From Sneathiella sp. (lineage in GTDB: Bacteria; Pseudomonadota; Alphaproteobacteria; Sneathiellales; Sneathiellaceae): DNA of 38,271 bases. A program made the position numbers and the translations under genes. This document shows positions 1 through 7,277 of this stretch, one piece after another. The notes under the pieces were generated by a model. It did no database searches. It was not told where the DNA came from and saw nothing but the letters and a program-made list of their open reading frames with translations. The stretch covers positions 1 to 38,271 of the forward strand of contig NZ_NZMB01000028.1 of NCBI RefSeq assembly GCF_002694385.1, given 5' to 3'. Position 1 is the first letter of the stretch. The number at the start of each line of letters is the position of its first letter.

Positions 1-54
1 CAGAGGAACTCAACTACGGAGTCGATCTATCAACCATCTGAGGGTGGTATCAGA

Positions 55-80
55 TTGATGGGGTGAAGGTGCCCCATCAA
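55..80. terminator. Strong hairpin near window start
   Basis: A perfect 9-bp inverted repeat, TTGATGGGG and CCCCATCAA, encloses an 8-base loop. A T-run follows only about 25 bases later, so this is a weak candidate for an intrinsic terminator of a rightward gene outside the window. Positions 1-195 otherwise hold no gene I can support. Confidence 0.35.
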
Positions 81-195
81 CCATTAAATCCGTATACCCT
101 TATTTTTTTAATAATATGGATAAGTTCGAACCGAGAATTGAACATACGGTGACAATTAGGACAACAAGTCAATCTGCCGAAAATCCCACCGCATT

Positions 196-783
196 CTACT
201 GCTTACTGGAACGAGTGCGCCGCCATTGATACGGTTCTACAAAGCGACCCTGCCAGATGCCCAGACCCTGAACCCTAGCCATCATCTCCTGTACCACATA
301 ATCTTTTGAGTAGTAGGTATAGGCTATCGCCCAACCGGAGCGCACCATTTCGGCATTCAGATTTATTTTTCCGGCATAACAAACGGCAATTAGGCGTCTG
401 TATCTATCCTTTTGTTGTCCGTCACAGTAAACCTGATTTTTGCCGATAATCTGCCTCAAATACGCCGTTGACTTGCTACCGCATGGGTAAAGGGTTTCGC
501 TCGCGCTGTAACAGTTCTGTTTGGATTCCGGAGCGTCGATGCCATGCAACCGGATTTTGGTATTGCCCAGCCGTAATGTATCTCCATCGGTAATTCTCAC
601 AACGCCAGTGAGCATCCCTGATTTATCGGCGCTTGCATCCAGATAAGCCGCGAAAGTTGGATAGAGTACGCCGAGCAAGACAACTGCAATCAAGACAGCA
701 CCCACAATTGCAGCCTGCTTCAGTCCTGATTTTCGGGCAGGTTTCGGTCGCCTCGGGCGCTTGAATTTTACCACTTTTCCCAT
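196..783 (-). CDS. Membrane-anchored thermonuclease-like (SNase fold) protein
   Basis: This 195-residue protein has a basic N-terminal cytoplasmic stretch (residues 1-22), one transmembrane helix (about 23-46) and a staphylococcal-nuclease domain (about 58-183). The catalytic pattern is visible: TDGDT with D66 and D68, R78, the GIDAPE motif with D83 and E86, and DRYRR with the third arginine near R130. These match the metal-binding aspartates and the Arg-Glu-Arg triad of the family. Three or more cysteines in the domain suggest disulfides and an extracytoplasmic catalytic domain. It probably cleaves DNA or RNA outside the membrane. It lies 18 bases after the HTH-only LysR gene and is likely cotranscribed with it. 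The ribosome site before the ATG is weak. Conjugative and mobile elements often carry such nucleases, but its role here is not shown. Confidence 0.85.
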   Translation of the reverse strand: MGKVVKFKRPRRPKPARKSGLKQAAIVGAVLIAVVLLGVLYPTFAAYLDASADKSGMLTGVVRITDGDTLRLGNTKIRLHGIDAPESKQNCYSASETLYPCGSKSTAYLRQIIGKNQVYCDGQQKDRYRRLIAVCYAGKINLNAEMVRSGWAIAYTYYSKDYVVQEMMARVQGLGIWQGRFVEPYQWRRTRSSKQ

Positions 784-801
784 GTCAAATAATATTGCCG
801 A

Positions 802-1086
802 TTATTTACCTACATCCCCGCGATGCTTTTCCATGCCCGCAAGCATTTTCGAAATAGCTGCATCTATCTTAACAACGTGCTTTAACAGTTCCTTGCCTGC
901 CTCGGTAGGTTTCGTTCTCCTGCTGGAACGCTCAACCACGCGAACACCCAGCGCCTTCTCTAGTTCGCTAATCTGGATGGTGATGGCTGGCTGCGTAACT
1001 CCAAAGTATTCCGCCGTCGCTGAAAAAGTCTCAAGCTCAATTACTTTTGCGAAGGTGTTCAATTGAGCGAGTCTGAAATTTGCCAT
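802..1086 (-). CDS. DNA-binding-domain-only LysR-type regulator
   Basis: The 94-residue protein contains only the winged helix-turn-helix and linker helix of LysR regulators: the LAQLNTFAKV start, the recognition region around FGVTQPAITIQISELEKALG, and the ERSSRRTKPTEAG wing. The 200-residue effector-binding domain is absent and the stop is clean, so it is either a stable HTH-only regulator or a truncated relic. I chose the ATG at 1086 over an in-frame TTG at 1122 because LysR proteins usually begin just before this helix. It sits upstream of and close to the thermonuclease gene, suggesting a two-gene operon. No effector can be assigned. Confidence 0.75.
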   Translation of the reverse strand: MANFRLAQLNTFAKVIELETFSATAEYFGVTQPAITIQISELEKALGVRVVERSSRRTKPTEAGKELLKHVVKIDAAISKMLAGMEKHRGDVGK

Positions 1087-1273
1087 AATCAAAACTCGGT
1101 TTTTGATTGAAGTACTTGTCAATCAGTAGTTGGATTTCAGGACAATCTCAAGTGCCCTCTATTCCTCTACCGTAAAATGTTTTAACCTATCTATAGTGCT
1201 AACGCTGAATGACAAGCCGTCCGATTTTCCGAATTAATGAACTTCCTGCGAGGCATCGGATTTAAGAGTTTAG

Positions 1274-1930
1274 ATGAAATTACACGAGAAATTTGCCGCC
1301 AAAGCAACAAAGATGGGGAAGGCTTCTTCAGATTTTGAAAAAGCAGCCCAGCGTAAGGTAAATTTAACATGGTTGTTCCTAATTGTTGCCGGAGCTGTTT
1401 GGTATTTTACTGATTGGATATGGGCACTTATTCCTGCCGCAGCGGCTATTCTGTTCGCAATACAAAGCATCAGTGCAAATTTGATTTCTATTCAAATGGA
1501 AAAAACGGAGGATACAATCCGTCAGCCAATTGCAGAAACCGAGGGCAGCGACGATTTTTTAGAAATTGTTCAAAAATATGGAAGAACGCTGGAATTTGAC
1601 GCACCAACGCCAGGCTCTGTCGCGGATTTGAACAAACTTCCATATCCCAAGCAGAAAATAAAAGAAGCGTTGATTCAAGCGATGAAAATTACTTCTGATC
1701 CACAAATCAAGGACCATTTAAAAATCGCCTTCATTTCTTTAGCGGATTGGCAGGAGGGAGTTGGCGGTGAAGATATAGGGTTTGATTTTTCAAAACCGGA
1801 CTTTCCTCAGGATATAATTAAAAGAGCCGAAAGAACAAGCGAGATAGGGGATGAAGTCATGAAATGGATGCAAATTTCTGAACTTGAGCGCCAGCAACTT
1901 ACCGCCGAACTTGAAAGGTTGTCGCTTTGA
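1274..1930 (+). CDS. Unknown membrane protein with two N-terminal helices
   Basis: I do not recognise this 218-residue protein. Residues 1-30 are basic and soluble. Two closely spaced hydrophobic helices follow (about 33-50 and 52-70), joined by a very short turn, forming a hairpin in the membrane. The remaining 145 residues are soluble, acidic and helical, ending in a Glu/Leu-rich segment that could form a coiled coil. It is the only rightward gene among the element's cargo, so it probably has its own promoter. It is AT-rich compared with the nitrate locus. The hairpin-plus-cytoplasmic-domain layout occurs in membrane sensors and effectors, but no function can be claimed. Confidence 0.65.
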   Translation: MKLHEKFAAKATKMGKASSDFEKAAQRKVNLTWLFLIVAGAVWYFTDWIWALIPAAAAILFAIQSISANLISIQMEKTEDTIRQPIAETEGSDDFLEIVQKYGRTLEFDAPTPGSVADLNKLPYPKQKIKEALIQAMKITSDPQIKDHLKIAFISLADWQEGVGGEDIGFDFSKPDFPQDIIKRAERTSEIGDEVMKWMQISELERQQLTAELERLSL

Positions 1931-2025
1931 TGAGTTGCGGTGTAATTGCCCCATGAAATTGGTGCTTTTGGCGCGATAACTATTGTTTGGCGATGTGAAT
2001 TTTATCTGCGACGAACGGCCTGCAC

Positions 2026-2268
2026 TTACTTGGTAACAATCTGTGAGGAGTTCTTTACGCCATCCGCATATCCCGGATGCTGATAGACAGCAGAGATGGA
2101 TATTTCGGGGCAGCGCGACTGCCGCTTAAGCTCCTGTAGGTCCTTATGCGCTCCAAACGCCCATATCAACGTCGCCACAGAGCATTGAAGGCTCTTACGA
2201 CAATCAATGTTTTCGCAGAACATCCATAAATGGGTTTCATTTGTAACGAGGCCTTTAAGAGTTGTCAT
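2026..2268 (-). CDS. Small zinc-ribbon-like protein
   Basis: With the ATG at 2268 the protein has 80 residues. The pattern is an aromatic/hydrophobic lead, a first cysteine pair (C-x4-C in FCENIDC), a stretch with hydrophobic residues and a glycine (LIWAFGAHKDLQEL), then RQSRCPE. This resembles small proteobacterial proteins with two Cys pairs around a 'LixxxGxxxxLxxLxxRLRCxxC' core, but the last cysteine is missing here (RCPEIS). So it may be a diverged or metal-less version. An upstream in-frame start at 2325 would add 19 residues that look non-conserved. It lies in the cargo part of the mobile element, with no obvious partner. Confidence 0.5.
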   Translation of the reverse strand: MTTLKGLVTNETHLWMFCENIDCRKSLQCSVATLIWAFGAHKDLQELKRQSRCPEISISAVYQHPGYADGVKNSSQIVTK

Positions 2269-2397
2269 TCCTTCCCACAGCACGGAACATAAAGGGAACG
2301 TCAAGGGAGAAGATTTCTTTTTCAATTTGTGGTGTAAGAAATTCTCGCGGACCTCTTATTCACGCGTTGTTATATAGCAAAGCGACAATAGCCATTA

Positions 2398-3207
2398 TCA
2401 GCAGCCTCTATACTCCTTCTTTACGCATTCACGGGCGAGTGCCTGGGCTTTGGATATGTCGGCAGCAGTCATCCGCTTTGCAATGTTGTCTCTATTTTGG
2501 GCAGCAGGGGCCAACCCAGATGACGCGGCGATATTGAACCACATGTGAGCGCGGGTATTGTCCTGTAGAACACCTTGCCCGTTTTCATACATCACACCTA
2601 GATTGCTCTGGGCAGAGGCAATTCCTTGCTCAGCCGCCGCGGTGAGCCACTTGACAGCTTGCTTGTAATCCTGAAGAACGCCTTGTCCTTCACGATACCT
2701 ATTACCCAGATTGTACTGGGCGGAAGCGAGCCCTTGCTCCGCCGCAGCTGTGTACCATTTTATGGCTTGCTTGTAATCTTGTGGAACACCTCGTCCCTCG
2801 GCATACATCACACCCAGATTGAACTGATTTTTAGCATCTCCTTGTTCAGCCCAAACTGTGTACCATTTTATGGCTTGCTTGTAGTCTTGCGGAACACCTC
2901 GTCCCTCGGCATACATTTGACCCAGATTGAACTGGGCAGAGGCATCTCCTTGTTCAGCCGCAGCTGTGTACCATTTTATGGCTTGCTTGTAGTCTTGCGG
3001 AACGCCTAGTCCCTCGGCATACATTTGACCCAGATTGAACTGGGCAGGAACATTCCCTTGCTCGGCAAGAGGTTTCCATTCCTTCAAAGCGGTCGCGTAG
3101 TCATGTTTGACAAGTGCAGCGAATCCCTTATCAAAGTCAGCTCCGATTGCAGGAGCGCTCCAAAGCATCCCGAGCACGATCGGTACAAGCAGCACATGAT
3201 TTTTCAT
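2398..3207 (-). CDS. Secreted Sel1-like repeat protein
   Basis: The 269-residue protein starts at the ATG at 3207, preceded by GAGAG; a GTG at 3219 is less likely. Residues 1-22 form a signal peptide (Lys, hydrophobic core, APAIGA). The mature protein is built of about six Sel1/TPR-like repeats of 36 residues, each with AQFNLGxMYAEGxGVPQDYKQAIKWYTAAAEQG. They form an alpha-helical solenoid that usually binds other proteins. The four central repeats are almost identical also at DNA level, so they arose by recent duplication. The C-terminal 40 residues include two cysteines (REC and RGC) that could form a disulfide. Sel1 proteins often act in envelope processes or host interaction, but no partner is visible here. 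Confidence 0.85.
   Translation of the reverse strand: MKNHVLLVPIVLGMLWSAPAIGADFDKGFAALVKHDYATALKEWKPLAEQGNVPAQFNLGQMYAEGLGVPQDYKQAIKWYTAAAEQGDASAQFNLGQMYAEGRGVPQDYKQAIKWYTVWAEQGDAKNQFNLGVMYAEGRGVPQDYKQAIKWYTAAAEQGLASAQYNLGNRYREGQGVLQDYKQAVKWLTAAAEQGIASAQSNLGVMYENGQGVLQDNTRAHMWFNIAASSGLAPAAQNRDNIAKRMTAADISKAQALARECVKKEYRGC
2735..3059. repeat. 108-bp tandem DNA repeats inside the Sel1 gene
   Basis: Three to four units of 108 bp, each coding one 36-residue Sel1 repeat, are nearly identical; the stretch covering TGTGTACCATTTTATGGCTT recurs with few changes. Period and frame match the protein repeat. Recombination here could change repeat number without a frameshift. Confidence 0.8.
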
Positions 3208-3306
3208 TGGCTCTCTCACACGGTGTTTTACCCTGCGGATTGTACAACTATTTTCTTATAAACCAAGGGGGCTTTTGGATTGTTTCGTTATGATTAAAAA
3301 GCGCTC

Positions 3307-3648
3307 TCAACCTTCCTGATTTGATACCTTTGCATTGTCCTGTGACGTAACGCCGATTACGTTCTGAGACGCTGGCAACTGGGAATTAAGCCGGTTCTCC
3401 GCTTCCTCCATAATCGCCACAATGTCAATTTTGTGTGTCATGTCCACTTCAACAGCAGTTGGGAAAAGTTTAGCGACAAGGCTCATGAACAGGTGTTTGT
3501 CGTTAAGCGCGAGGTCTCTCAAATATTCGTCGTCCTTGTTGACCTCATTGAACACGCGCAGGATCGCCGCCTTTACGGCGATAGTGTTCGTTTTCACGCT
3601 CCCTTTAACAGCGCCGCCCGTTTTGGGTTGTCCTTTATGTCTGCCCAT
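3307..3648 (-). CDS. Phage-type small protein, small-terminase-like N-terminus
   Basis: This 113-residue protein begins MGRHKGQPKTGGAVKGS followed by NTIAVKAAILRVF and later LVAKLFPTAVEV. Many phage and prophage proteins share this layout (Gly/Lys-rich start, 'NTIAVKEAIL' helix, 'LLPTxV' segment), and some are annotated as small terminase subunits or helix-turn-helix phage proteins. The assignment rests on recalled similarity, not on catalytic residues. The C-terminal 35 residues (from ENRLNSQLPASQ) look disordered. It lies downstream of the replication gene in the same direction, with the palindrome cluster between them. It may bind DNA of the element. Confidence 0.65.
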   Translation of the reverse strand: MGRHKGQPKTGGAVKGSVKTNTIAVKAAILRVFNEVNKDDEYLRDLALNDKHLFMSLVAKLFPTAVEVDMTHKIDIVAIMEEAENRLNSQLPASQNVIGVTSQDNAKVSNQEG

Positions 3649-3770
3649 GGCGTGTCCTCATGATTTGCCCAATTATACAGCTCTCGGAATCTGTTAACAA
3701 GGTGCGGAACTGTCCTATATGTGCCAGGGGGGGGGAGAATACCCGTCCGAATTAGAAAAATTTTGACCAT
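3594..3770 (-). CDS. Possible small protein upstream of the phage-type gene
   Basis: An open frame of 58 residues from the ATG at 3770 overlaps the start of the next gene by 55 bases. Its second half (TVPHLVNRFRELYNWANHED and TPWADIKDNPKRAALLKGA) reads like a real, charged helical protein, while the part before it crosses a nine-base G/C homopolymer (3727-3735) and looks random. The frame can be extended to an ATG at 3869 through the palindromes, which is less credible. It may be the tail of a gene whose start is in another frame, separated by slippage or a sequence error in the homopolymer. I do not recognise it. Confidence 0.3.
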   Translation of the reverse strand: MVKIFLIRTGILPPPGTYRTVPHLVNRFRELYNWANHEDTPWADIKDNPKRAALLKGA

Positions 3771-3780
3771 TTGGAAACCG

Positions 3781-3940
3781 GGGGCAACACACCCACTCTT
3801 ATAGAGTGGGTGGTGTGTTACCCTTCCCAAAACATTGAGGGGCAACAGGTTGTTACCCGCAGAAAACATTGGTTTATCGTGAAATTTAAGGCTTGGGGCA
3901 ACAGGCTGTTGCCCCAGAGGGTGGGAACAGGTTGTTGCCC
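3781..3940. repeat. Cluster of four GGCAACA palindromes
   Basis: Four inverted repeats with the same half-site lie in 160 bases: 3781-3823 (long, arms also carrying CACACCCACTCT), 3839-3858, 3895-3915 and 3923-3940. The core is GGGCAACAGGYTGTTGCCC, with one mismatch in some arms. They lie directly behind the stop codon of the primase-helicase gene. Iterated sites next to a replication gene are typical of an origin or of regulator-binding arrays. The first could also work as a hairpin terminator. The half-site recurs as an inverted repeat before the integrase (8540-8580). Confidence 0.7.
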
Positions 3941-3966
3941 TGTTGTAAAAGCTGAAAGATCGTCTT

Positions 3967-5856
3967 TCAATTTTTCCATATCAGGCCATTTTCCTCAGTA
4001 ATTTTTCCTTGTTCCTTAAGCCTTGAAATTACTGATTTAAAGTTTCGGGTTTTGCCGTCGCCGTATTCTTCTTTAAATTCGGATAACAAATCCATCCTGG
4101 GAGTTTCACCATCCAGCTCCAGCTTACTCAAAACCCACTCGTTTTGTGATAACACGGGCCCGAATTCCTGCATTGGTAAAAGCACGGGCATGCGCAATTC
4201 CCCCCCCGACGAGGAATTCTCAATGGTTTGCATCATGCGACTAAATGTAAGAGTGAAGCCATCTTCAGCTTCTTTTTGTTTGTCGACTTTCAGTTGGACA
4301 TAGTCGCCGATTTTCTTAACTAACCCTACCATATCCGCCGCGCCATATTTTGCGCTGGACCCCCTTACGCCGCGTTTCGAGTCTTTTCCAAGGTGGTCTA
4401 TCAACAGGACCAGCGCTCCAAATTTATCGGCTATTCTGTAGGCGTTCACAAACGCTTTTGTCATATCATTGGCGTTGTTATCGTCGCCATTGACCGTTGC
4501 CTTTGAAAAGGTGTCAATGATGACTAGGCCGGGGCATGCTCTCTCTTTCTCAATGAAATCTATATATTTTTCGACGCTCCCGGATTGCATCAAGTCCGGA
4601 GTAGATTTCATGATGCGGAAGGCGCCTAATTCCTGGTGATCGAAATAATCCATCCACCCTTTCACCCTCAGTCCTATTCCGGATTGACCTTCGTTCAGCA
4701 TGATGAGAACCGATTTTTGCTTTGTGGTACGGTTTCCGATTTTCATGCCCGTGGCAACGGAGCAGGCAAGACATACCGCAAGAAAGGTTTTCATGTCTCC
4801 GGATTGACCGGCAAGAACAGCCACCCCTGTTTCGGGCAACAGGCCATCGATCAGGAAAGACGACGGCGGGCTATTAAGCATTTCCGCTATGGTATAAAGC
4901 TTCATATTCGCGCTTAATCTTCCGCCAGCGGTATTTTTAGAGGCGATGCCATGATCTACAGGCCGATTGTCATTCGAAATTAGATGCGAGACGTCACTGA
5001 ACTGATATTCCCCGGTCAGGCATCCGATTGCGCTTTCACGGCTATCATATGCGCTGTTTACTTTTACCATAAGATCCTCGGCGTCCCATTTCGGGACGCA
5101 TCGGGTATTCCAGATTTCGAGTAACAGTTCATATGCCTTTTCCGGGCCTACGCCGAAGTCGCCAAGCCGGTTAGCGACAACAATGGTGTGATTATCTCCG
5201 CCCCGCCCTTGAATGGCGGGTGCAGCATCTTTGAGGTAGTCTCTCGCTCTTTCAATGTTATGAGGCTTGTCGGCGCTGACTGCGTTCCTTGTGGTCAGTT
5301 CGGTTTTTGATTTTGCGCGCTTCGTCGCCAGTTTCTCCATGAGCCAGGAGGGCACGGGGGCAGGCGGCACGTCGCCAATCGCCCTGTAGGGCTTTCCGTC
5401 AATAGTTGAGCCCGGCGCGACGATATAGCCGCCAGTGCCTCTTATATCGATACCCTGGCCTAATTTATCGACGCCACTTCGAAGCTGTGTTTCGGATGTG
5501 AACAAAATGTGGCGTCCGCCACTCGGTGTTCGGCTTAGCATTGTCTCGGGCAGGGAGCGGTTTTCACAGAGGCTCTTGAGTGAGGCTTCGCCATTTTTTC
5601 CGTTCTTCATGTCGATATCCAGAACGACAAGCGAGGTGGAGCCGTCACCAAATTTCCCGGTGTATATTCCGATATTATGGTTTTTCTGTTCAAACCATTT
5701 AGTAATCTGGATGGCATCTCGGGTTGCCTGTTCCTGCCATCCCTTGATGGCGGGCTTTTTTTCGCCCGAGCCAACCGGGAAGATGTGGAAACCCTGTTCC
5801 GCCAATTTCAGGGCTTGAGCCAATGTATTGCCTGCGGGCTTATCATCTTTCGTCAT
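3967..5856 (-). CDS. Primase-polymerase / RepA-like helicase replication protein
   Basis: This 629-residue fusion initiates DNA replication of the element. The N-terminal archaeo-eukaryotic-type prim-pol domain (about 10-175) shows the metal-binding pair D80-x-D82, the SGGRH motif at 112-116 and GIDIRGTGGYIVAPGS at 135-150. The C-terminal RecA-fold ATPase (about 320-560) shows Walker A GQSGDMKT at 350-357, Walker B LVIID ending at D448, and LLIDHLGKD near 484-492, as in RepA/AAA_25-type helicases. The ATG is preceded by GGAG with a six-base spacer, and it overlaps the start of the region encoding the previous gene's stop, so the two are translationally coupled. It should make primers and unwind DNA at an origin, possibly the palindromes just behind its stop. 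Confidence 0.9.
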   Translation of the reverse strand: MTKDDKPAGNTLAQALKLAEQGFHIFPVGSGEKKPAIKGWQEQATRDAIQITKWFEQKNHNIGIYTGKFGDGSTSLVVLDIDMKNGKNGEASLKSLCENRSLPETMLSRTPSGGRHILFTSETQLRSGVDKLGQGIDIRGTGGYIVAPGSTIDGKPYRAIGDVPPAPVPSWLMEKLATKRAKSKTELTTRNAVSADKPHNIERARDYLKDAAPAIQGRGGDNHTIVVANRLGDFGVGPEKAYELLLEIWNTRCVPKWDAEDLMVKVNSAYDSRESAIGCLTGEYQFSDVSHLISNDNRPVDHGIASKNTAGGRLSANMKLYTIAEMLNSPPSSFLIDGLLPETGVAVLAGQSGDMKTFLAVCLACSVATGMKIGNRTTKQKSVLIMLNEGQSGIGLRVKGWMDYFDHQELGAFRIMKSTPDLMQSGSVEKYIDFIEKERACPGLVIIDTFSKATVNGDDNNANDMTKAFVNAYRIADKFGALVLLIDHLGKDSKRGVRGSSAKYGAADMVGLVKKIGDYVQLKVDKQKEAEDGFTLTFSRMMQTIENSSSGGELRMPVLLPMQEFGPVLSQNEWVLSKLELDGETPRMDLLSEFKEEYGDGKTRNFKSVISRLKEQGKITEENGLIWKN

Positions 5857-6326
5857 GATAAACTCCGTGATTGAGGCATCTGGTTCGAAGGGTATCCATT
5901 GGCCTTGTCCGGCAAGGTATTATTGATTTCTTCGGCGATTATCGCCGCTATCTCGGGACCGTATACAAGGTGAGCTATGGACACGGCATCCCAGATAAAG
6001 CCGAAAAGATGAGCATAGAATTCCTGCATCGGATCGGGACGTAAATCGGCAAGTGCCTTCCGCCGCCGCCATTCCTCGGGCTTTCGTACCATAAGGCGCC
6101 ACATGACGAGCCTGCTGAAACCAAGTAGGTTTCCATCTAGTGAAATATGCTCCATATGAATGATTTTATCGTCTTCGATCAAAAGCGCGGTCCATTCATC
6201 GCGAGGGCCGGGAACCGATCCAAATCTTAGAAACCCGGCGTTGAGGCAGTGGGCATGGGCGAGTGTTCGGAACGCCTCGTAATCTATGAAGAAAACGCCC
6301 GCCCTTTCCTGGAGGGAGTTGCTCAT
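5853..6326 (-). CDS. Unknown element protein between AlpA-like gene and primase
   Basis: With the ATG at 6326 the protein has 157 residues. This start has a strong GGAGG at a seven-base spacer and overlaps the stop of the AlpA-like gene (ATGA), while the upstream in-frame start lies inside that gene. No catalytic motif or membrane segment is visible. It has an acidic, helix-rich composition, with an Arg-rich segment (KPEEWRRRKALADLRPDPM) in the middle. Its stop overlaps the primase start by four bases. Genes at this place in integrative elements often encode replication or control accessories, but I do not recognise this one. Confidence 0.7.
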   Translation of the reverse strand: MSNSLQERAGVFFIDYEAFRTLAHAHCLNAGFLRFGSVPGPRDEWTALLIEDDKIIHMEHISLDGNLLGFSRLVMWRLMVRKPEEWRRRKALADLRPDPMQEFYAHLFGFIWDAVSIAHLVYGPEIAAIIAEEINNTLPDKANGYPSNQMPQSRSLS

Positions 6327-6550
6327 TTTTCTACCTCCAGGGATTGCTCCTTGGCGTCGAAGTGGGTGCGCGGGCGCTTCTCGAACCATTGGAGGATTTC
6401 TTGTTCATCCCAGACCGGCGTATTGGCGTTGAGATAATAGGGCCTAGGGAAGCCGAACTTGTTGATCCATTTGCGCAGGCCGGAGCGGGAGCGCGGGACC
6501 GCCTCATTGAATTGTTTGAGTTGTCTGCGTGTTAAGAGGTTTTGAGACAT
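6323..6550 (-). CDS. AlpA/excisionase-like DNA-binding protein
   Basis: This 75-residue protein has the compact winged helix-turn-helix of AlpA/MerR-type regulators: LLTRRQLKQF opening helix, SRSGLRKWINKFGFPRPYYL recognition region and VWDEQEILQWFEKRP, the characteristic tail. Such proteins activate integrase expression or serve as excisionase in P4-like elements. A GGAG lies eight bases before the ATG. It heads the operon with the next two genes. It is the best candidate to bind the GGCAACA sites of the element, though nothing in the sequence proves this. Confidence 0.8.
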   Translation of the reverse strand: MSQNLLTRRQLKQFNEAVPRSRSGLRKWINKFGFPRPYYLNANTPVWDEQEILQWFEKRPRTHFDAKEQSLEVEK

Positions 6551-6623
6551 GTGGAAACTCCATAAAAATTATTTAGGAGGTCACATTAGATCACTGCCTC
6601 GGACACATAGCAGGGCCGAGATT

Positions 6624-6638
6624 GGGCAAAATATGCCC
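6624..6638. promoter_or_regulatory. Short palindrome upstream of the AlpA-like gene
   Basis: GGGCA-AAATA-TGCCC forms a perfect 5-bp inverted repeat 74 bases before the AlpA-like start and 22 bases after the stop of the next gene upstream. It may be an operator or a weak terminator stem; there is no T-run. Confidence 0.3.
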
Positions 6639-6659
6639 GATTTGCGCATTGACAGTTTA

Positions 6660-7277
6660 CTATTTTAAAAAAGCTTTCAGGTATTTTTCTGCTAGTTTTT
6701 TGGCGGTGGGTTGCTTATTCGCTTTTCGTTTCCTGGCATCAGATATTGGTTCATCGTCGAATCGCAGGCCGGTATCAATTAATAGCCTTTCTAAAAACGC
6801 TACAAATCCGGTAGTGTTTTCAGTTAAAGTTATTTTCCCGCCGTATTTTTCCCAGATCATACCAGCGTATAGAGTAATAACTCGCAATCGATTGTCTTTT
6901 TTTTTGCCTGAATAATCTCCTTCTATAAGATTTTCCAACAAAGCCAGAGTGCCGCTTTTTTCATCCAAAATTTGTATAGTATCTAAACTGTGAATGACCG
7001 GGAGTAATTTTTCCCCAGCGTCAGTTCTCGGTTTGACTATTAAATCTAACTCTCTGTACCGAATTATTTCACGTATTTCGGGTGATAGATTTCGTAGGTA
7101 TTTCCTAAGTGATTCCAGTTGTTCATTAATTTTCGTTTTAAATCCTTTCCCCAAGTCTGCGGGCTTACGCATTTTTTTTACGTATCTAACTGCTTCTGCC
7201 GCGTCGATATTAAAATTATTCCGGTGCCAGTCGTCATCGTCAGGACAAAAACAACGATAACCATTGTCTTTGGTCAT
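6660..7277 (-). CDS. Unknown protein coupled to the integrase
   Basis: I do not recognise this 205-residue protein. Its start overlaps the integrase stop in an ATGA arrangement, so the two are translated together. It is soluble, rich in Lys/Glu and predicted helical by composition, with a Cys/Asp-rich N-terminus (YRCFCPDDDDWHRN) and a Lys-rich end (ARKRKANKQPTAKKLAEKYLKAFLK) that could contact nucleic acid. It is clearly AT-rich. Coupling to an integrase suggests a recombination accessory or a cargo gene expressed on integration. Confidence 0.7.
   Translation of the reverse strand: MTKDNGYRCFCPDDDDWHRNNFNIDAAEAVRYVKKMRKPADLGKGFKTKINEQLESLRKYLRNLSPEIREIIRYRELDLIVKPRTDAGEKLLPVIHSLDTIQILDEKSGTLALLENLIEGDYSGKKKDNRLRVITLYAGMIWEKYGGKITLTENTTGFVAFLERLLIDTGLRFDDEPISDARKRKANKQPTAKKLAEKYLKAFLK

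Noticed and set aside
1-66. Possible end of a protein-coding gene at the window start
   Set aside because: Two frames stay open to stops at 39 and 66, but too little sequence exists to choose or identify one.
2735-3059. Regular repeats that might be a CRISPR array
   Set aside because: The 108-bp period is in frame with a Sel1 protein repeat and there are no unique spacers or short direct repeats.
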